Assembly (NCBI GenBank): GCA_963795835.1
Contig: CAWCJC010000011.1
Coordinates: 1-64,000 of the forward strand
Origin: JALYXI01 sp963795835
GTDB lineage: Bacteria; Acidobacteriota; Terriglobia; Bryobacterales; Bryobacteraceae
Reading direction: 5' to 3'
DNA: 64,000 bases
Within the stretch, counting starts at the first letter, position 1. Each line of letters opens with the position of its first letter. The notes below the pieces were generated by a model, which saw nothing but the letters and a program-made list of their open reading frames with translations, ran no database searches and was not told where the DNA came from. Positions 55,640 to 64,000 of this stretch are shown in pieces. Both the position numbers and the translations under genes were made by a program.

Positions 55640-57173
55640 GTGACTCGACTCGAAGAACTGCGATTGCGGCATCTGGCGGCGGAAGAAGGGGGCGGAGCCG
55701 AACGGCGGGAGCGGCAGCATCGTGAAGGAAAGCTTTCGGCGCGCGAGCGGGTGGATCTGCTGCTGGATGAGGGCACGTTTGAGGAGCTGGACAAATTGGT
55801 GACCCACCGGTCACGGAACTTCGGGCTGGAAGATCAGGTGATTCCGGGCGATGGCCTGGTTACGGGTTACGGATTGGTGGAAGGGCGGCTGGTGTATACG
55901 TTCGCCCAGGATTTTACAGTGCTGGGGGGAAGCCTTTCAGAGAGCAACGCGCAGAAAATTTGTAAGGTGATGGATCTGGCGTTGAAGACGGGTGCTCCGT
56001 TGGTCGGGCTGAACGATTCTGGTGGGGCGCGGATTCAGGAAGGCGTGGTGTCGCTTGCGGGTTATGCCGATATCTTTCTGCGCAACACGCTTTCAAGCGG
56101 GGTGATTCCGCAGATCTCGGCAATTATGGGGCCTTGCGCGGGCGGCGCGGTATATAGCCCGGCGATCACGGACTTTGTGTTTATGGTGGACCAGACAAGT
56201 TATATGTTCGTGACAGGACCCGATGTACTGAAGACTGTTACGCATGAGGATGTAACGAAAGAGAAGCTGGGCGGCGCCGACACGCATAACTCGGTCAGCG
56301 GTGTGGGGCACTTCAAGGCCGCGACAGATACCGAATGCATCCAGATGATCCGCGAGTTGCTAGGTTTCCTGCCTTCGAACAATCAGGAGGACCCGCCACG
56401 GCGCGTGAGCAGCGATCCGGCTTCCCGCGCCGATGCCGCGCTCGATACTCTGGTGCCCACCGAGCCGAATCTCCCCTATGACATGAAGGAGTTAATCCGG
56501 CGCGTGGTGGACGATGCCTATTTGTTTGAGGTACAGGAGCACTTCGCCCAGAACATCGTGATCGGCTTTGCGCGGATGGATGGGCGGCCGGTGGGAATCG
56601 TGGCGAATCAGCCGGCGTTCCTGGCGGGCTGTTTGGATATCGATAGCTCAGTAAAAGCGGCGCGATTCGTGCGATTCTGCGATGCCTTCAACATCCCGAT
56701 CGTCACCTTTGAGGATGTGCCCGGATTCCTGCCGGGAACCGCGCAGGAGTTTGGCGGCATCATCCGGCATGGGGCGAAACTGCTTTTCGCTTACGCCGAG
56801 GCTACGGTTCCAAAAATCACGATAGTGACGCGCAAAGCATATGGCGGGGCTTATTGCGTGATGGGGTCGAAACACTTGCGGACAGATGTAAATCTCGGGT
56901 ATCCCACGGCGGAGATTGCGGTGATGGGGGCCGAGGGAGCGGTGAACATTGTCTACCGGCGGGAGTTGATGGCAGATCCTTCGGCACGGCCGGCGCTAGT
57001 GGAGGAGTTTCGCGACAAGTTTGCGAATCCCTTCATCAGCGCGGAGCGTGGTTATCTGGACGACATTATCGAGCCGCAGAGAGACTCGGGCACGCATTTG
57101 CAAGGCTTTGGCGATGCTGGAGAACAAGGTGGATACCATGCCGAAGAAGAAGCACGGGAATATTCCGCTGTAA
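55640..57173 (+). CDS. Acyl-CoA carboxylase beta subunit (carboxyltransferase), one apparent frameshift
   Basis: The corrected product (one base removed near 57077-57078) is 510 residues. It is a biotin-dependent carboxyltransferase of the propionyl/methylmalonyl-CoA type: EGKLSARERVDLLLDEGTFE, GGSLSESNAQKICKVMDLAL, GLNDSGGARIQEGVVSLAGY, IMGPCAGGAVYSPAITDF, DVPGFLPGTAQEFGGIIRHG and AYGGAYCVMGSKHLRTDVN. The correction gives the usual C-terminus RETRARICKALAMLENKV with a KKHGNIPL end. It starts at GTG 55640. No biotin carboxylase/carrier gene is next to it. Confidence 0.92.
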
Positions 57174-57197
57174 AGCGGCGTGAGCGTCACCGGAGCC

Positions 57198-57770
57198 TTA
57201 ACGCTTTGCGGCGAGAGAGCGCACGGCGGCAATCACAGGGGGAAGGGGGAAGCGGCCTTTCTTTAAATCGTGGGCGGCGTTCGAAACTTCAGTTATGATC
57301 GTTTTCGCCGGAATCAGCGTGATCGCTTTCTCCAGCTCATCAGTGGTAGCAAAAGGGTCCTTGGGGCCGTGTACGAAAGAGGCTGGAATGTGGAGACTTG
57401 GAAAGTGCTCGGTGCGCAATTGATCCGGCTTCCCGGGCGGATGCAGCGGGTACGAGAACAGTACGAGAGCGTCAGCGATCCCGGAGTCTTCCGCGGCCAC
57501 CATGCTCGTCTGCCGCCCTCCGTAGGATTGGCCACCGGCGTAAACCGGGCCGGCCACCTTCTTGCGAACTTCGGCAATCGCTTCGCGAATCAGGTCGCGA
57601 TCTTTCGGAGCGGATCGGCCCTTTGTTAGGTTGAAACGCAGCACGTAAATGCCTGCTTCGGCGAAAGCCTCCCCAATCGCGATGAGAAGCGGCGAGTTCG
57701 AATCCCCGCTCGCGCCGTGCGTAAGGGCCAGGCCTTCACCGGTTGGATTTAGCGGTACGTGTTCGCTCAT
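57198..57770 (-). CDS. Alpha/beta-hydrolase (KANL3/Tex30-like)
   Basis: A 190-residue alpha/beta hydrolase-fold protein: LALTHGASGDSNSPLLIAIG, VLRFNLTKGRSAPKDRD, the nucleophile elbow VYAGGQSYGGRQTSMVA (GQSYG), ASFVHGPKDPFATTDELE with the acid Asp, and the His in SNAAHDLKKGRF. The layout is that of the dienelactone-hydrolase-like KANL3/Tex30 group. Substrate unknown. It converges with the carboxylase gene and is divergent from the amidohydrolase-like gene. Confidence 0.85.
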   Translation of the reverse strand: MSEHVPLNPTGEGLALTHGASGDSNSPLLIAIGEAFAEAGIYVLRFNLTKGRSAPKDRDLIREAIAEVRKKVAGPVYAGGQSYGGRQTSMVAAEDSGIADALVLFSYPLHPPGKPDQLRTEHFPSLHIPASFVHGPKDPFATTDELEKAITLIPAKTIITEVSNAAHDLKKGRFPLPPVIAAVRSLAAKR

Positions 57771-57835
57771 TGCTGACTCTCCGGCCTACAAAGCACCAAT
57801 GCGATCTTCAAGAAAGGCGGCCTCTCGACGATTGT

Positions 57836-58994
57836 ATGCTTAAAGCTTCTGTCCCGCTTATTTGCGATGGTGTGGTTCGCGGCTGCCGGCGCGTTCGCGC
57901 AGGATGCATTTCTGCTGCGCAACGGCACTGTGCATACAATCTCGGGGCCGGTGCTGGAAGGCGCTTCGGTGTTGGTGCGCGATGGCAAGGTGATCGGAGT
58001 GGGCAAGGGGCTTGCCGCTCCTGACGGAGTCCGCACCATAGACGTTACCGGAAAGCACGTGTTTCCGGGAATGATCGATTCGGCATCATTCGGGGGACAT
58101 GGAACCGAGCCTTCGGAAATGGCTCGGGAAAACGGCGTGGTCGCTTCGATCATCGTGCCTGAAGGGGAACTCGGTCCGGTGAAACTGGAGGGCAAGACGG
58201 TCGCGATGCATCTGCGCTTTCCTGTTGTGGAGACCGTCCGCCAGGTGCCGCATGAGAGCGAAGAAGACGATGAAGAGCCCGAGACGGCAGTCGAAGTGGA
58301 ACCCATCCCTTACGCCGAGGCAAAGGCGAAGCACGATCGCGAGTTAGCAGCGTTGAATCGGACATTTGAGGCCGCCCGCCGGTACAGGAAGAGCCATCGG
58401 AAAACAGATTTGCGTTTGGAGGCGTTGGTTCCCGTGCTCGACGGAAGCTTACCGCTGTTAGTCACGGCGGTGCGGGAGCGCGAAATCCGGGAGGCCATTG
58501 AGTTTGCCGACGCCCAACACGTGCGCATGATCCTGGCGGATGCGGCGGAGAGTTACAAGGTGATCCCAGAGATCCAGGTGCGCAAGATTCCCGTGATCCT
58601 GCAGCCGACTTTCAGCCTGCCCCTGGCGCGTGACGATGATTACGATCGCTCTTACGCAACGCCAGGCCAGCTCTTCCGGGCGGGAGTGCCGTTTGCGATC
58701 GCGACGTTCAGTGCGAATGGGGGCCGCAACTTGCCTTACCAGGCCGCGGCCGCGGTGCCCTTTGGATTGCCGCATGATGAGGCATACAAGGCTGTGAGTC
58801 TGAGCGCGGCGCGAATCTTCGGCTTGAAAAGCCTGGGCGCAATCGAGGAAGGAAAGCGGGCGGATTTGATTGTCACCGACGGAGATCCCCTGGAGGTGAC
58901 AACGCGGGTGACAATGGAGTTTCTCGCGGGTGTGGCGGTGGATTTGGAGGGGCGGCGAAAGGCTTTGTATCAGAAGTATTTGGGGCAACCGTGA
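57836..58994 (+). CDS. Amidohydrolase-fold secreted protein lacking metal ligands, one apparent frameshift at the signal peptide
   Basis: ATG 57836 is in a different frame from the main ORF (57867 onward). Removing one base at about 57845 gives MLKLLSRLFAMVWFAAAGAF, a good signal peptide, and a 385-residue protein. The composite-domain amidohydrolase frame is clear (LLRNGTVHTISGPVLEGASV, GLAAPDGVRTIDVTGKHVFP and the C-terminal LGAIEEGKRADLIVTDGDP). However, the metal motif expected after FPG (L-I-D-x-H-x-H) is MIDSASFGG, and the later His positions (VTAVREREIREAIEFAD) also lack His. It is therefore probably a pseudoenzyme or binding protein. A charged insert (ESEEDDEEPETAVEVE) is also unusual. 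Confidence 0.8.
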
Positions 58995-59015
58995 GCGGAG
59001 ACTACATCGTCGTCA

Positions 59016-59303
59016 TTACCAGCTCAAGATACCCGTCCTAGCTTCCTCCTCCAAATTCGGCAGGTACGCGGTCCCGCAGCGCTCGCACCGGTAAACCTCC
59101 GCCTCTGCGCCCCCGGCTAACGCCGCAATCTCCGCCCCAAATCCATGCCACCGTTTCAGATGTCCATGGCAGGGCTTTCCCTTCTCGCCCGTTTCATTGC
59201 AAGCCCGCATGCGCCCCATCCGCCGTTTCACTTTCCGCCCGTCTGGTAGCTCCGCCAAGACTTCCGTTACAGGCGCGGGATGGTTGGGTTTAGGGAAGTC
59301 CAT
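59016..59303 (-). CDS. Small zinc-ribbon-like protein, unknown function
   Basis: A 95-residue product with Cys residues arranged as possible zinc ligands: MRACNETGEKGKPCHGH in the middle and YRCERCGTAYLPNL near the end. The N-terminus (APVTEVLAELPDGRKVKRRM) is strand-like. I do not recognise a family. It lies between convergent amidohydrolase-like and divergent recO genes; the ORF and its codon use look like a genuine gene. Confidence 0.6.
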   Translation of the reverse strand: MDFPKPNHPAPVTEVLAELPDGRKVKRRMGRMRACNETGEKGKPCHGHLKRWHGFGAEIAALAGGAEAEVYRCERCGTAYLPNLEEEARTGILSW

Positions 59304-59365
59304 CGGGTAATCAACTTATGGTAATCTGGGTTTCCGCTTACCGTGCGACATCGCCTGGATGTGTC

Positions 59366-60016
59366 ATGTCCGCCCGCGTGAGCGAAGCATTTGTTTTGCT
59401 AACCTATCCGCTCAAAGAATCGGACCTTATCGTGAGTTTCCTCGCCCGGGACGCGGGAAAACTGCGTGGGGTCGCCAGGCGCGCGCGGCGCCCGAAAAGC
59501 GGTTTCGGAGCGGGCCTCGAACGGCTTTCGCAGGTCAAGCTGTCCTACTTTCAGCGTGAAAATCGCGAGCTGGTCTCCATCGATTCCTGCGATCTCCTTC
59601 AATCCCAATTCGCCCTTATGAGCGACTACTGGTCCGGCATCGCGCTCGATTTCATCGCCGAAGTCTCCGAACAACTCCTCCCCCCCGCCGAGCCTAACGA
59701 ACGCTATTTCCGTCTCGTCGAGGCCGTGCTGCTTCACCTGCGCTCGGGCGTTCCTGGCGCCGTTTGGCGCGGTGTTACCTACTTCACCTTCTGGTCCGTC
59801 CGCCTCGCCGGAATCCTGCCTGAATTCCGCGGCGTCACACCTGCCTCACTCGGGCTCGCAGAATCCATGCTGCGCCTCCCGATTGGCCAATGTGCCCCCG
59901 GCCCTTTCGAACAATCCACCGCCGCCGATCTTCGCAAATTCCTCATCCGCCAGATTGAAGACCTGATTGACCGCCGCCTCAAAACCGCCGCCCTCCTCAC
60001 CGCCCGCCCCTTCTAG
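59366..60016 (+). CDS. recO: DNA repair protein RecO
   Basis: RecO, with RecF and RecR, loads RecA at gaps. From ATG 59366 the product is 216 residues with the family OB-fold start: EAFVLLTYPLKESDLIVSFL, GKLRGVARRARRPKSGFGAG. The helical domain has LVEAVLLHLRSGVPGAV. The C-terminal zinc Cys4 motif found in many RecO proteins is absent. An in-frame upstream extension to 59318 is possible but lacks the conserved start. The gene precedes glyQ with a 3-base gap. Confidence 0.88.
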   Translation: MSARVSEAFVLLTYPLKESDLIVSFLARDAGKLRGVARRARRPKSGFGAGLERLSQVKLSYFQRENRELVSIDSCDLLQSQFALMSDYWSGIALDFIAEVSEQLLPPAEPNERYFRLVEAVLLHLRSGVPGAVWRGVTYFTFWSVRLAGILPEFRGVTPASLGLAESMLRLPIGQCAPGPFEQSTAADLRKFLIRQIEDLIDRRLKTAALLTARPF

Positions 60017-60019
60017 CCG

Positions 60020-60892
60020 ATGGATTCCTACCAGCAAATCATCTTTAAGCTGAAAAACTACTGGGCGGAGCGCGGCTGCATTATTCAGGAGCCGTTCGAT
60101 AACGAGGTCGGCGCCGGCACCATGGCCCCGGAGACTTTCCTCCGCGTGCTCGGACCCCAGCCGTACCGCACCGGTTACGTCCAGCCCAGCCGCCGGCCCG
60201 CCGATGGCCGCTATGGGGAAAATCCCAATCGCCTTTATAAGCACCAGCAGTTTCAACTGATTCTGAAACCCGCCCCCGCCGACGTCATCGAGCAGTATTT
60301 AGGCAGCCTCGAAGCTCTCGGCATCAATCTGGGCGAGCACGATATCAAGCTTGAAGAAGACAACTGGGAATCGCCGACCTTGGGCGCTTCCGGTCTCGGC
60401 TGGCAGGTGATGCTCGATGGGCTCGAAATCACCCAGTTCACGTATTTCCAGCAGTGCGGTGGTATTGAGCTCGATCTGGTTCCGGTTGAAATTACGTACG
60501 GCCTGGAGCGCCTCTCCGCCTTCCTGCAATCGAAAGACAGTGTTTACGATATCGAGTGGACTTCAGGCGTTACCTATGGCGATGTCCGCAGGCGCGACGA
60601 ACTTCAATACTCGGTCTACAACTTTGAACTCGCCGACCGCGACACTCTCTGGAAGCTCTTCGGTCTCTACGAGGGTGAGGCTCAGCGCCTGCTCGCGCTT
60701 TATCCAAAGGCGCAGGAGAAGGAACGCTTCCCGCTGCTCGCGACGTACGACCAGGTGCTCAAGTGCAGCAACCTCTTTAATACTCTCGATGCCCGGGGGG
60801 CGATCAGCGTCACAGAACGGGTGGCAGTGATCGCGAGAGTTCGAAAGTTGGCGGTAGGCGTGGCGGCGGCTTGGGTGGATCAATCCGCATGA
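60020..60892 (+). CDS. glyQ: Glycyl-tRNA synthetase alpha subunit
   Basis: GlyQ is the catalytic subunit of the alpha2-beta2 bacterial glycyl-tRNA synthetase. The 290-residue product shows LKNYWAERGCIIQEPFDNEVGAG-type start (QEPFDNEVGAGTMAPETFL), RPADGRYGENPNRLYKHQQ, YLGSLEALGINLGEHDI, GWQVMLDGLEITQFTYFQQCG and the GDVRRRDELQYSVYNFE block. It overlaps glyS by four bases (ATGA). Confidence 0.97.
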   Translation: MDSYQQIIFKLKNYWAERGCIIQEPFDNEVGAGTMAPETFLRVLGPQPYRTGYVQPSRRPADGRYGENPNRLYKHQQFQLILKPAPADVIEQYLGSLEALGINLGEHDIKLEEDNWESPTLGASGLGWQVMLDGLEITQFTYFQQCGGIELDLVPVEITYGLERLSAFLQSKDSVYDIEWTSGVTYGDVRRRDELQYSVYNFELADRDTLWKLFGLYEGEAQRLLALYPKAQEKERFPLLATYDQVLKCSNLFNTLDARGAISVTERVAVIARVRKLAVGVAAAWVDQSA

Positions 60893-62790
60893 AGCTGCTA
60901 CTTGAAATCGGCACGGAAGAAATTCCGGACTGGATGATCCCCGACGCGCTCGAACAGATGCGCACGCTCTTCGGCCAGCCCTGCAAGACGGACGCCACCT
61001 GTCGGCGTCTGGTGCTAAGAGCCACCGAACTCCCCGAGCGCCAGCCCGATCGCGACGAGTACGTCGCAGGGCCGGCCCTCAATGCCCCCGCGCAAGCCGT
61101 GGAGGGCTTTGCCAGAAAACAAGGGATCGCTAAAGAAGCTCTGCAGCAGCGCGACGGCAAATACGGCTATCAGCGCCGCACGCCCGGCCAAGACACCGTA
61201 ACTCTTCTCGCCACGAGCCTGCCGGAGCTCATCGCCAAAATCCAGTGGCCTAAATCCATGTACTGGACGGCGAAAGGTGGCCCGAAATTCATCCGCCCCG
61301 TCCGCTGGATTGTGGCTCTGCTCGACCAGAAGATTATCCCGTTCGAATTTGCCGGAGTTCAAAGCGGCAATCAAAGTTCCGGCCACCGCCGTCTTGGCAA
61401 ACCGGGCTTTCCGGTTTCCACTGAGAACTACGAACAGGAACTCCGCGAAAACGGAGTGATCCTGAGCGCGGATGAACGCCGCGAAAAGATAGAAAAGGAA
61501 CTGCCCACGGAAGTCCGCCCGGACCCGAAGCTCCTCGAAACCCTGGTCTACTTGACCGAATTCCCGACCGTGGTAACAGGGGAATTCGAAGAGGCGTTCC
61601 TCACTCTTCCCCCCGAAGTTCTGACCACGGTAATGCGCTCCCACCAGAAGTACTTCTCGGTCGGCACGGAAAAGCTTGCGCCCCGGTTCGCAGCGGTGAT
61701 GAACACCGCGGGCGACCCGAAAGGTCTCGTCCGTCAGGGCAACGAACGTGTCCTAAAAGCACGTTTTAACGATGCCCGATTCTTTTGGGACACCGATCAG
61801 CACCGCACGCTGGAACAACGCGTCGAGGATCTTAAGAACGTCACCTTCCAAACCAAACTGGGCAGCTACTACGAGAAAACCCAACGTGTAGAAGGCTTGG
61901 TAGCGGTCCTGGGCGGCGACACCGATGCACTCCGCGCCGCCAGGCTGGCCAAGTCCGATCTCACCACCGAACTCGTCAAGGAGTTCACCGAACTCCAAGG
62001 CATCATCGGCGGCCTTTACGCCCGCGCGCAAGGCGAACCCGAATCCGTAGCGGACGCCATTTACGATCACTACAAACCGGTCAGCATGGAAGACACGATC
62101 CCGCGCACAGAAGCCGGCCAGATCCTCTCGATTGCCGACAAGCTCGATACCCTGATCGGCTGCTTTCAGGTCGGGCTCATTCCTTCTGGTTCCAAAGATC
62201 CTTTCGCTCTTCGGCGAGCCGCGCAAGGGATCGTCAAAATCCTCGTCGAGGCTAATCTAGCCCTGCCTCTTCGCAGCTTCCTGAAAGACCCCAAGCTGGA
62301 AGAATTCCTCATGGAGCGCGTCCGCAACTATTTCCGCGACTACGCCTACGATGAAGTGAACGCCGTCCTCGCCTCCGGTTGGGAGAGCCTTCCCGACGTT
62401 CGCGAACGCCTCATCGCACTCAAAGCCGTCCGCCCCACAGCCGATTTCGAACCACTCGCCCAGAGCTTCAAGCGCATTCAAAACATCCTCACCAACGCGG
62501 AGCCCTCCACTGTCAACCCCTCGCTCCTCGAACCCGGCCCCGAGCAGGAACTGTACCAAGCCTTCACCCGCATTCAGTCGGAAATAGCAACGCTTGCTTA
62601 TCAGCCCGCTCTCGAAAAAATCGCAACCCTCCGCCCCGCCGTGGACCGCTTCTTCGATGGCGTGATGGTCAACGTCCCTGACGAAGCCATCCGCCGCAAC
62701 CGCTTGGCGCTGCTCCAATCCATCTCAACCGAATTTTCCAAGATAGCCGACTTTTCAAAGATCGTTACCCAACAGGAGACCAAAGTTTAA
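60889..62790 (+). CDS. glyS: Glycyl-tRNA synthetase beta subunit
   Basis: GlyS supplies tRNA binding in the alpha2-beta2 enzyme. From ATG 60889, which overlaps the glyQ stop (ATGA), the product is 633 residues and starts MKLLLEIGTEEIPDWMIPDA. Other family blocks are RDEYVAGPALNAPAQAVEGF, SMYWTAKGGPKFIRPVRWIV, SSGHRRLGKPGFPV, EVLTTVMRSHQKYFSVGT, GNERVLKARFNDARFFWDTD and DPFALRRAAQGIVKIL (anticodon-binding-type C-terminus). The length is typical. A further in-frame TTG upstream (60871) is not conserved. Confidence 0.97.
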   Translation: MKLLLEIGTEEIPDWMIPDALEQMRTLFGQPCKTDATCRRLVLRATELPERQPDRDEYVAGPALNAPAQAVEGFARKQGIAKEALQQRDGKYGYQRRTPGQDTVTLLATSLPELIAKIQWPKSMYWTAKGGPKFIRPVRWIVALLDQKIIPFEFAGVQSGNQSSGHRRLGKPGFPVSTENYEQELRENGVILSADERREKIEKELPTEVRPDPKLLETLVYLTEFPTVVTGEFEEAFLTLPPEVLTTVMRSHQKYFSVGTEKLAPRFAAVMNTAGDPKGLVRQGNERVLKARFNDARFFWDTDQHRTLEQRVEDLKNVTFQTKLGSYYEKTQRVEGLVAVLGGDTDALRAARLAKSDLTTELVKEFTELQGIIGGLYARAQGEPESVADAIYDHYKPVSMEDTIPRTEAGQILSIADKLDTLIGCFQVGLIPSGSKDPFALRRAAQGIVKILVEANLALPLRSFLKDPKLEEFLMERVRNYFRDYAYDEVNAVLASGWESLPDVRERLIALKAVRPTADFEPLAQSFKRIQNILTNAEPSTVNPSLLEPGPEQELYQAFTRIQSEIATLAYQPALEKIATLRPAVDRFFDGVMVNVPDEAIRRNRLALLQSISTEFSKIADFSKIVTQQETKV

Positions 62791-62792
62791 GC

Positions 62793-64000
62793 ATGAAACA
62801 CCAGAAGCAACACGTATACGCGTTCGGAGCCGGTACTGCCGATGGCGATGGCAAGATGAAGGACATCCTTGGCGGCAAAGGCGCCGGCCTGGCCGAAATG
62901 TCGCGCGCCGGCCTGCCCGTGCCCCCCGGCTTCACTGTCGCAACCGAAGTCTGCAATATGTACTTCGATAACGGCAACAAGACTCCGGATGAGATCGAGA
63001 AAGAAGTCGACGCCCAACTCGCCACGCTTGAAAAGCGCATGAACCAGAAGCTGGGCGACCCGAAGAATCCGCTACTGGTCAGCGTGCGCTCCGGCGCGAA
63101 GTTCTCCATGCCCGGCATGATGGACACCATCCTGAACCTTGGACTGAATGACGAAACTGTCCATGGCCTCATCGAAAAGAGCGGTAATGAGCGCTTCGCT
63201 TACGATTGCTACCGCCGATTTATCCAGATGTTCGGCAATGTCGTTCTCGACATGGGCAAGCACCCCTTCGATGAAATCTTCGAAGCCCGGAAAACCAAGC
63301 GCCGCGTCAAGCTGGATACGGACCTGAACGCGGAAGATCTGAAAGCGGTTATCGCCGATTACAAGAAGCTTGCCCAGAAAAAGACCGGCAAGCCCTTCCC
63401 GCAGGAACCTCGCGAGCAGCTCTCCATGGCCCGCGATGCGGTATTTCGCTCTTGGAATGGCGATCGTGCGATCGTTTACCGTCGCATGGAAAAGATCCCT
63501 GATGACATCGGCACCGCGGTCAACATCCAAGCCATGGTGTTCGGCAATATGGGCGAAACCTCCGCGACCGGCGTAGGCTTCACCCGCAATCCTTCGACCG
63601 GCGAGAAGGTTTTCTATGGCGAATTCCTGGTCAACGCGCAAGGCGAAGACGTTGTAGCCGGTATTCGCACGCCGCAGCCGATCGCCGAGCTCGAGAAGGT
63701 GCTTCCCGAAGCCTTCAACCAGCTTCGCGAGATCACCACCAACCTGGAACAGCACTACCGCGACATTCAAGACTTCGAGTTCACCATCGAAGACAAGAAG
63801 CTTTACATGCTGCAGACCCGCAACGGGAAGCGCACGGGTCCGGCCGCGGTCAACATCGCGGTCCAGATGGTTCATGAAGGTCTCATCGACAAGAAGGAAG
63901 CTGTCCTCCGCGTTGCTCCGCAGCAGCTCGATCAGCTCCTCCATCCCATCCTCGATCCGAAGTCCACCAGCAGCCTGCAGGAACTCGCCACTGGTCTGCC
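62793..64000 (+). CDS. ppdK: Pyruvate, phosphate dikinase, 5' part only
   Basis: PPDK interconverts pyruvate + ATP + Pi with PEP + AMP + PPi. The gene starts at ATG 62793, three bases after glyS, and runs past the window, giving about 402 residues. The N-terminal nucleotide-binding domain is clear: VYAFGAGTADGDGKMKDILG, GGKGAGLAEMSRAGLPVPPG, SVRSGAKFSMPGMMDTILNL, DCYRRFIQMFGNVVLDMGK, NMGETSATGVGFTRNPSTGE and EFTIEDKKLYMLQTRNGKRT. The phospho-His domain with the swivelling His lies beyond the window end. Being next to glyS with no promoter gap, it is probably co-transcribed with glyQ-glyS. Confidence 0.96.
   Translation, partial: MKHQKQHVYAFGAGTADGDGKMKDILGGKGAGLAEMSRAGLPVPPGFTVATEVCNMYFDNGNKTPDEIEKEVDAQLATLEKRMNQKLGDPKNPLLVSVRSGAKFSMPGMMDTILNLGLNDETVHGLIEKSGNERFAYDCYRRFIQMFGNVVLDMGKHPFDEIFEARKTKRRVKLDTDLNAEDLKAVIADYKKLAQKKTGKPFPQEPREQLSMARDAVFRSWNGDRAIVYRRMEKIPDDIGTAVNIQAMVFGNMGETSATGVGFTRNPSTGEKVFYGEFLVNAQGEDVVAGIRTPQPIAELEKVLPEAFNQLREITTNLEQHYRDIQDFEFTIEDKKLYMLQTRNGKRTGPAAVNIAVQMVHEGLIDKKEAVLRVAPQQLDQLLHPILDPKSTSSLQELATGL

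Noticed and set aside
57690..57725. A T-arm-like sequence (GAGTTCGAATCCCC) that could suggest a tRNA
   Set aside because: It lies inside the alpha/beta-hydrolase gene (coding for GASGDSNSPL) and has no acceptor stem or anticodon arm in reach.
1..64000. CRISPR arrays, insertion sequences, prophage genes and rRNA
   Set aside because: I saw no regularly spaced direct repeats, no transposase or integrase, no phage structural gene, and no rRNA.

Overview
The window looks like chromosomal DNA of an acidobacterium of the Bryobacterales/Solibacter type. The best evidence is a secreted protein (15219-17039) that ends in the Solibacter-type C-terminal domain (TIGR03437-like). Supporting signs are a large Oar-like TonB-dependent receptor with a carboxypeptidase-regulatory N-terminus, ThuA, DUF1080 and Tat-exported Gfo/Idh proteins, and a glycosyltransferase fusion of a kind I associate with Acidobacteria. 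The sequence is GC-rich by eye. Family names rest on motifs and remembered families; no search was run.

Layout. 1-5.1 kb: the 5' end of a penicillin-acylase-like gene, then a phosphate cluster (phoU, ppk1, a PhoR-type kinase). 5.1-8.6 kb: an SDR, tRNA-Pro, an M15 peptidase, a metallo-beta-lactamase-fold enzyme and DUF2721. 8.6-13.4 kb: a minus-strand operon of PIN-TRAM protein, ispD, ispF, cysD and cysN, with overlapping stops and starts. 13.4-22.2 kb: ThuA, FecR, the Solibacter-domain protein, a three-gene keto-sugar-type operon (FG-GAP, Gfo/Idh, DUF1080) and a DUF3488/transglutaminase membrane protein preceded by a decayed copy of its own 5' end. 22.2-24.2 kb: a small accessory patch with orphan ORFs and a beheaded VapC toxin gene. 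24.2-28.8 kb: TonB receptor, c-type cytochrome and beta-propeller. 28.8-36.6 kb: SAM hydrolase, cysteine desulfurase, mnmA, lipid A-type acyltransferase, a hybrid kinase without its phospho-accepting His, a membrane glycosyltransferase and mutM. 36.6-44.3 kb: an Omp85 - SurA-like - TamB outer-membrane biogenesis operon. 44.3-59 kb: ThiF/MoeB, 2-hydroxyacid dehydrogenase, HpnI-like glycosyltransferase, SelB, tRNA-Glu, ECF sigma factor, XRE-cupin regulator with a palindromic operator candidate, a TPR protein, the glycosyltransferase fusion, an acyl-CoA carboxylase and an amidohydrolase-fold protein without metal ligands. 59-64 kb: recO, glyQ, glyS and the start of ppdK, which runs off the window.

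The dominant anomaly is that 13 genes carry 17 apparent frameshifts. In every case removing exactly one base restores a full-length family member; none needs an added base. Insertion-biased sequencing error (uncorrected long reads) is the likeliest cause, so I annotate these loci as single genes with corrected lengths. Gene neighbourhoods are otherwise housekeeping-like. The most biologically unusual items are the CysN with a relic APS-kinase tail, the His-less hybrid kinase, the metal-ligand-free amidohydrolase, the unnamed N-terminal domain of the glycosyltransferase fusion, and the XRE operator palindromes.
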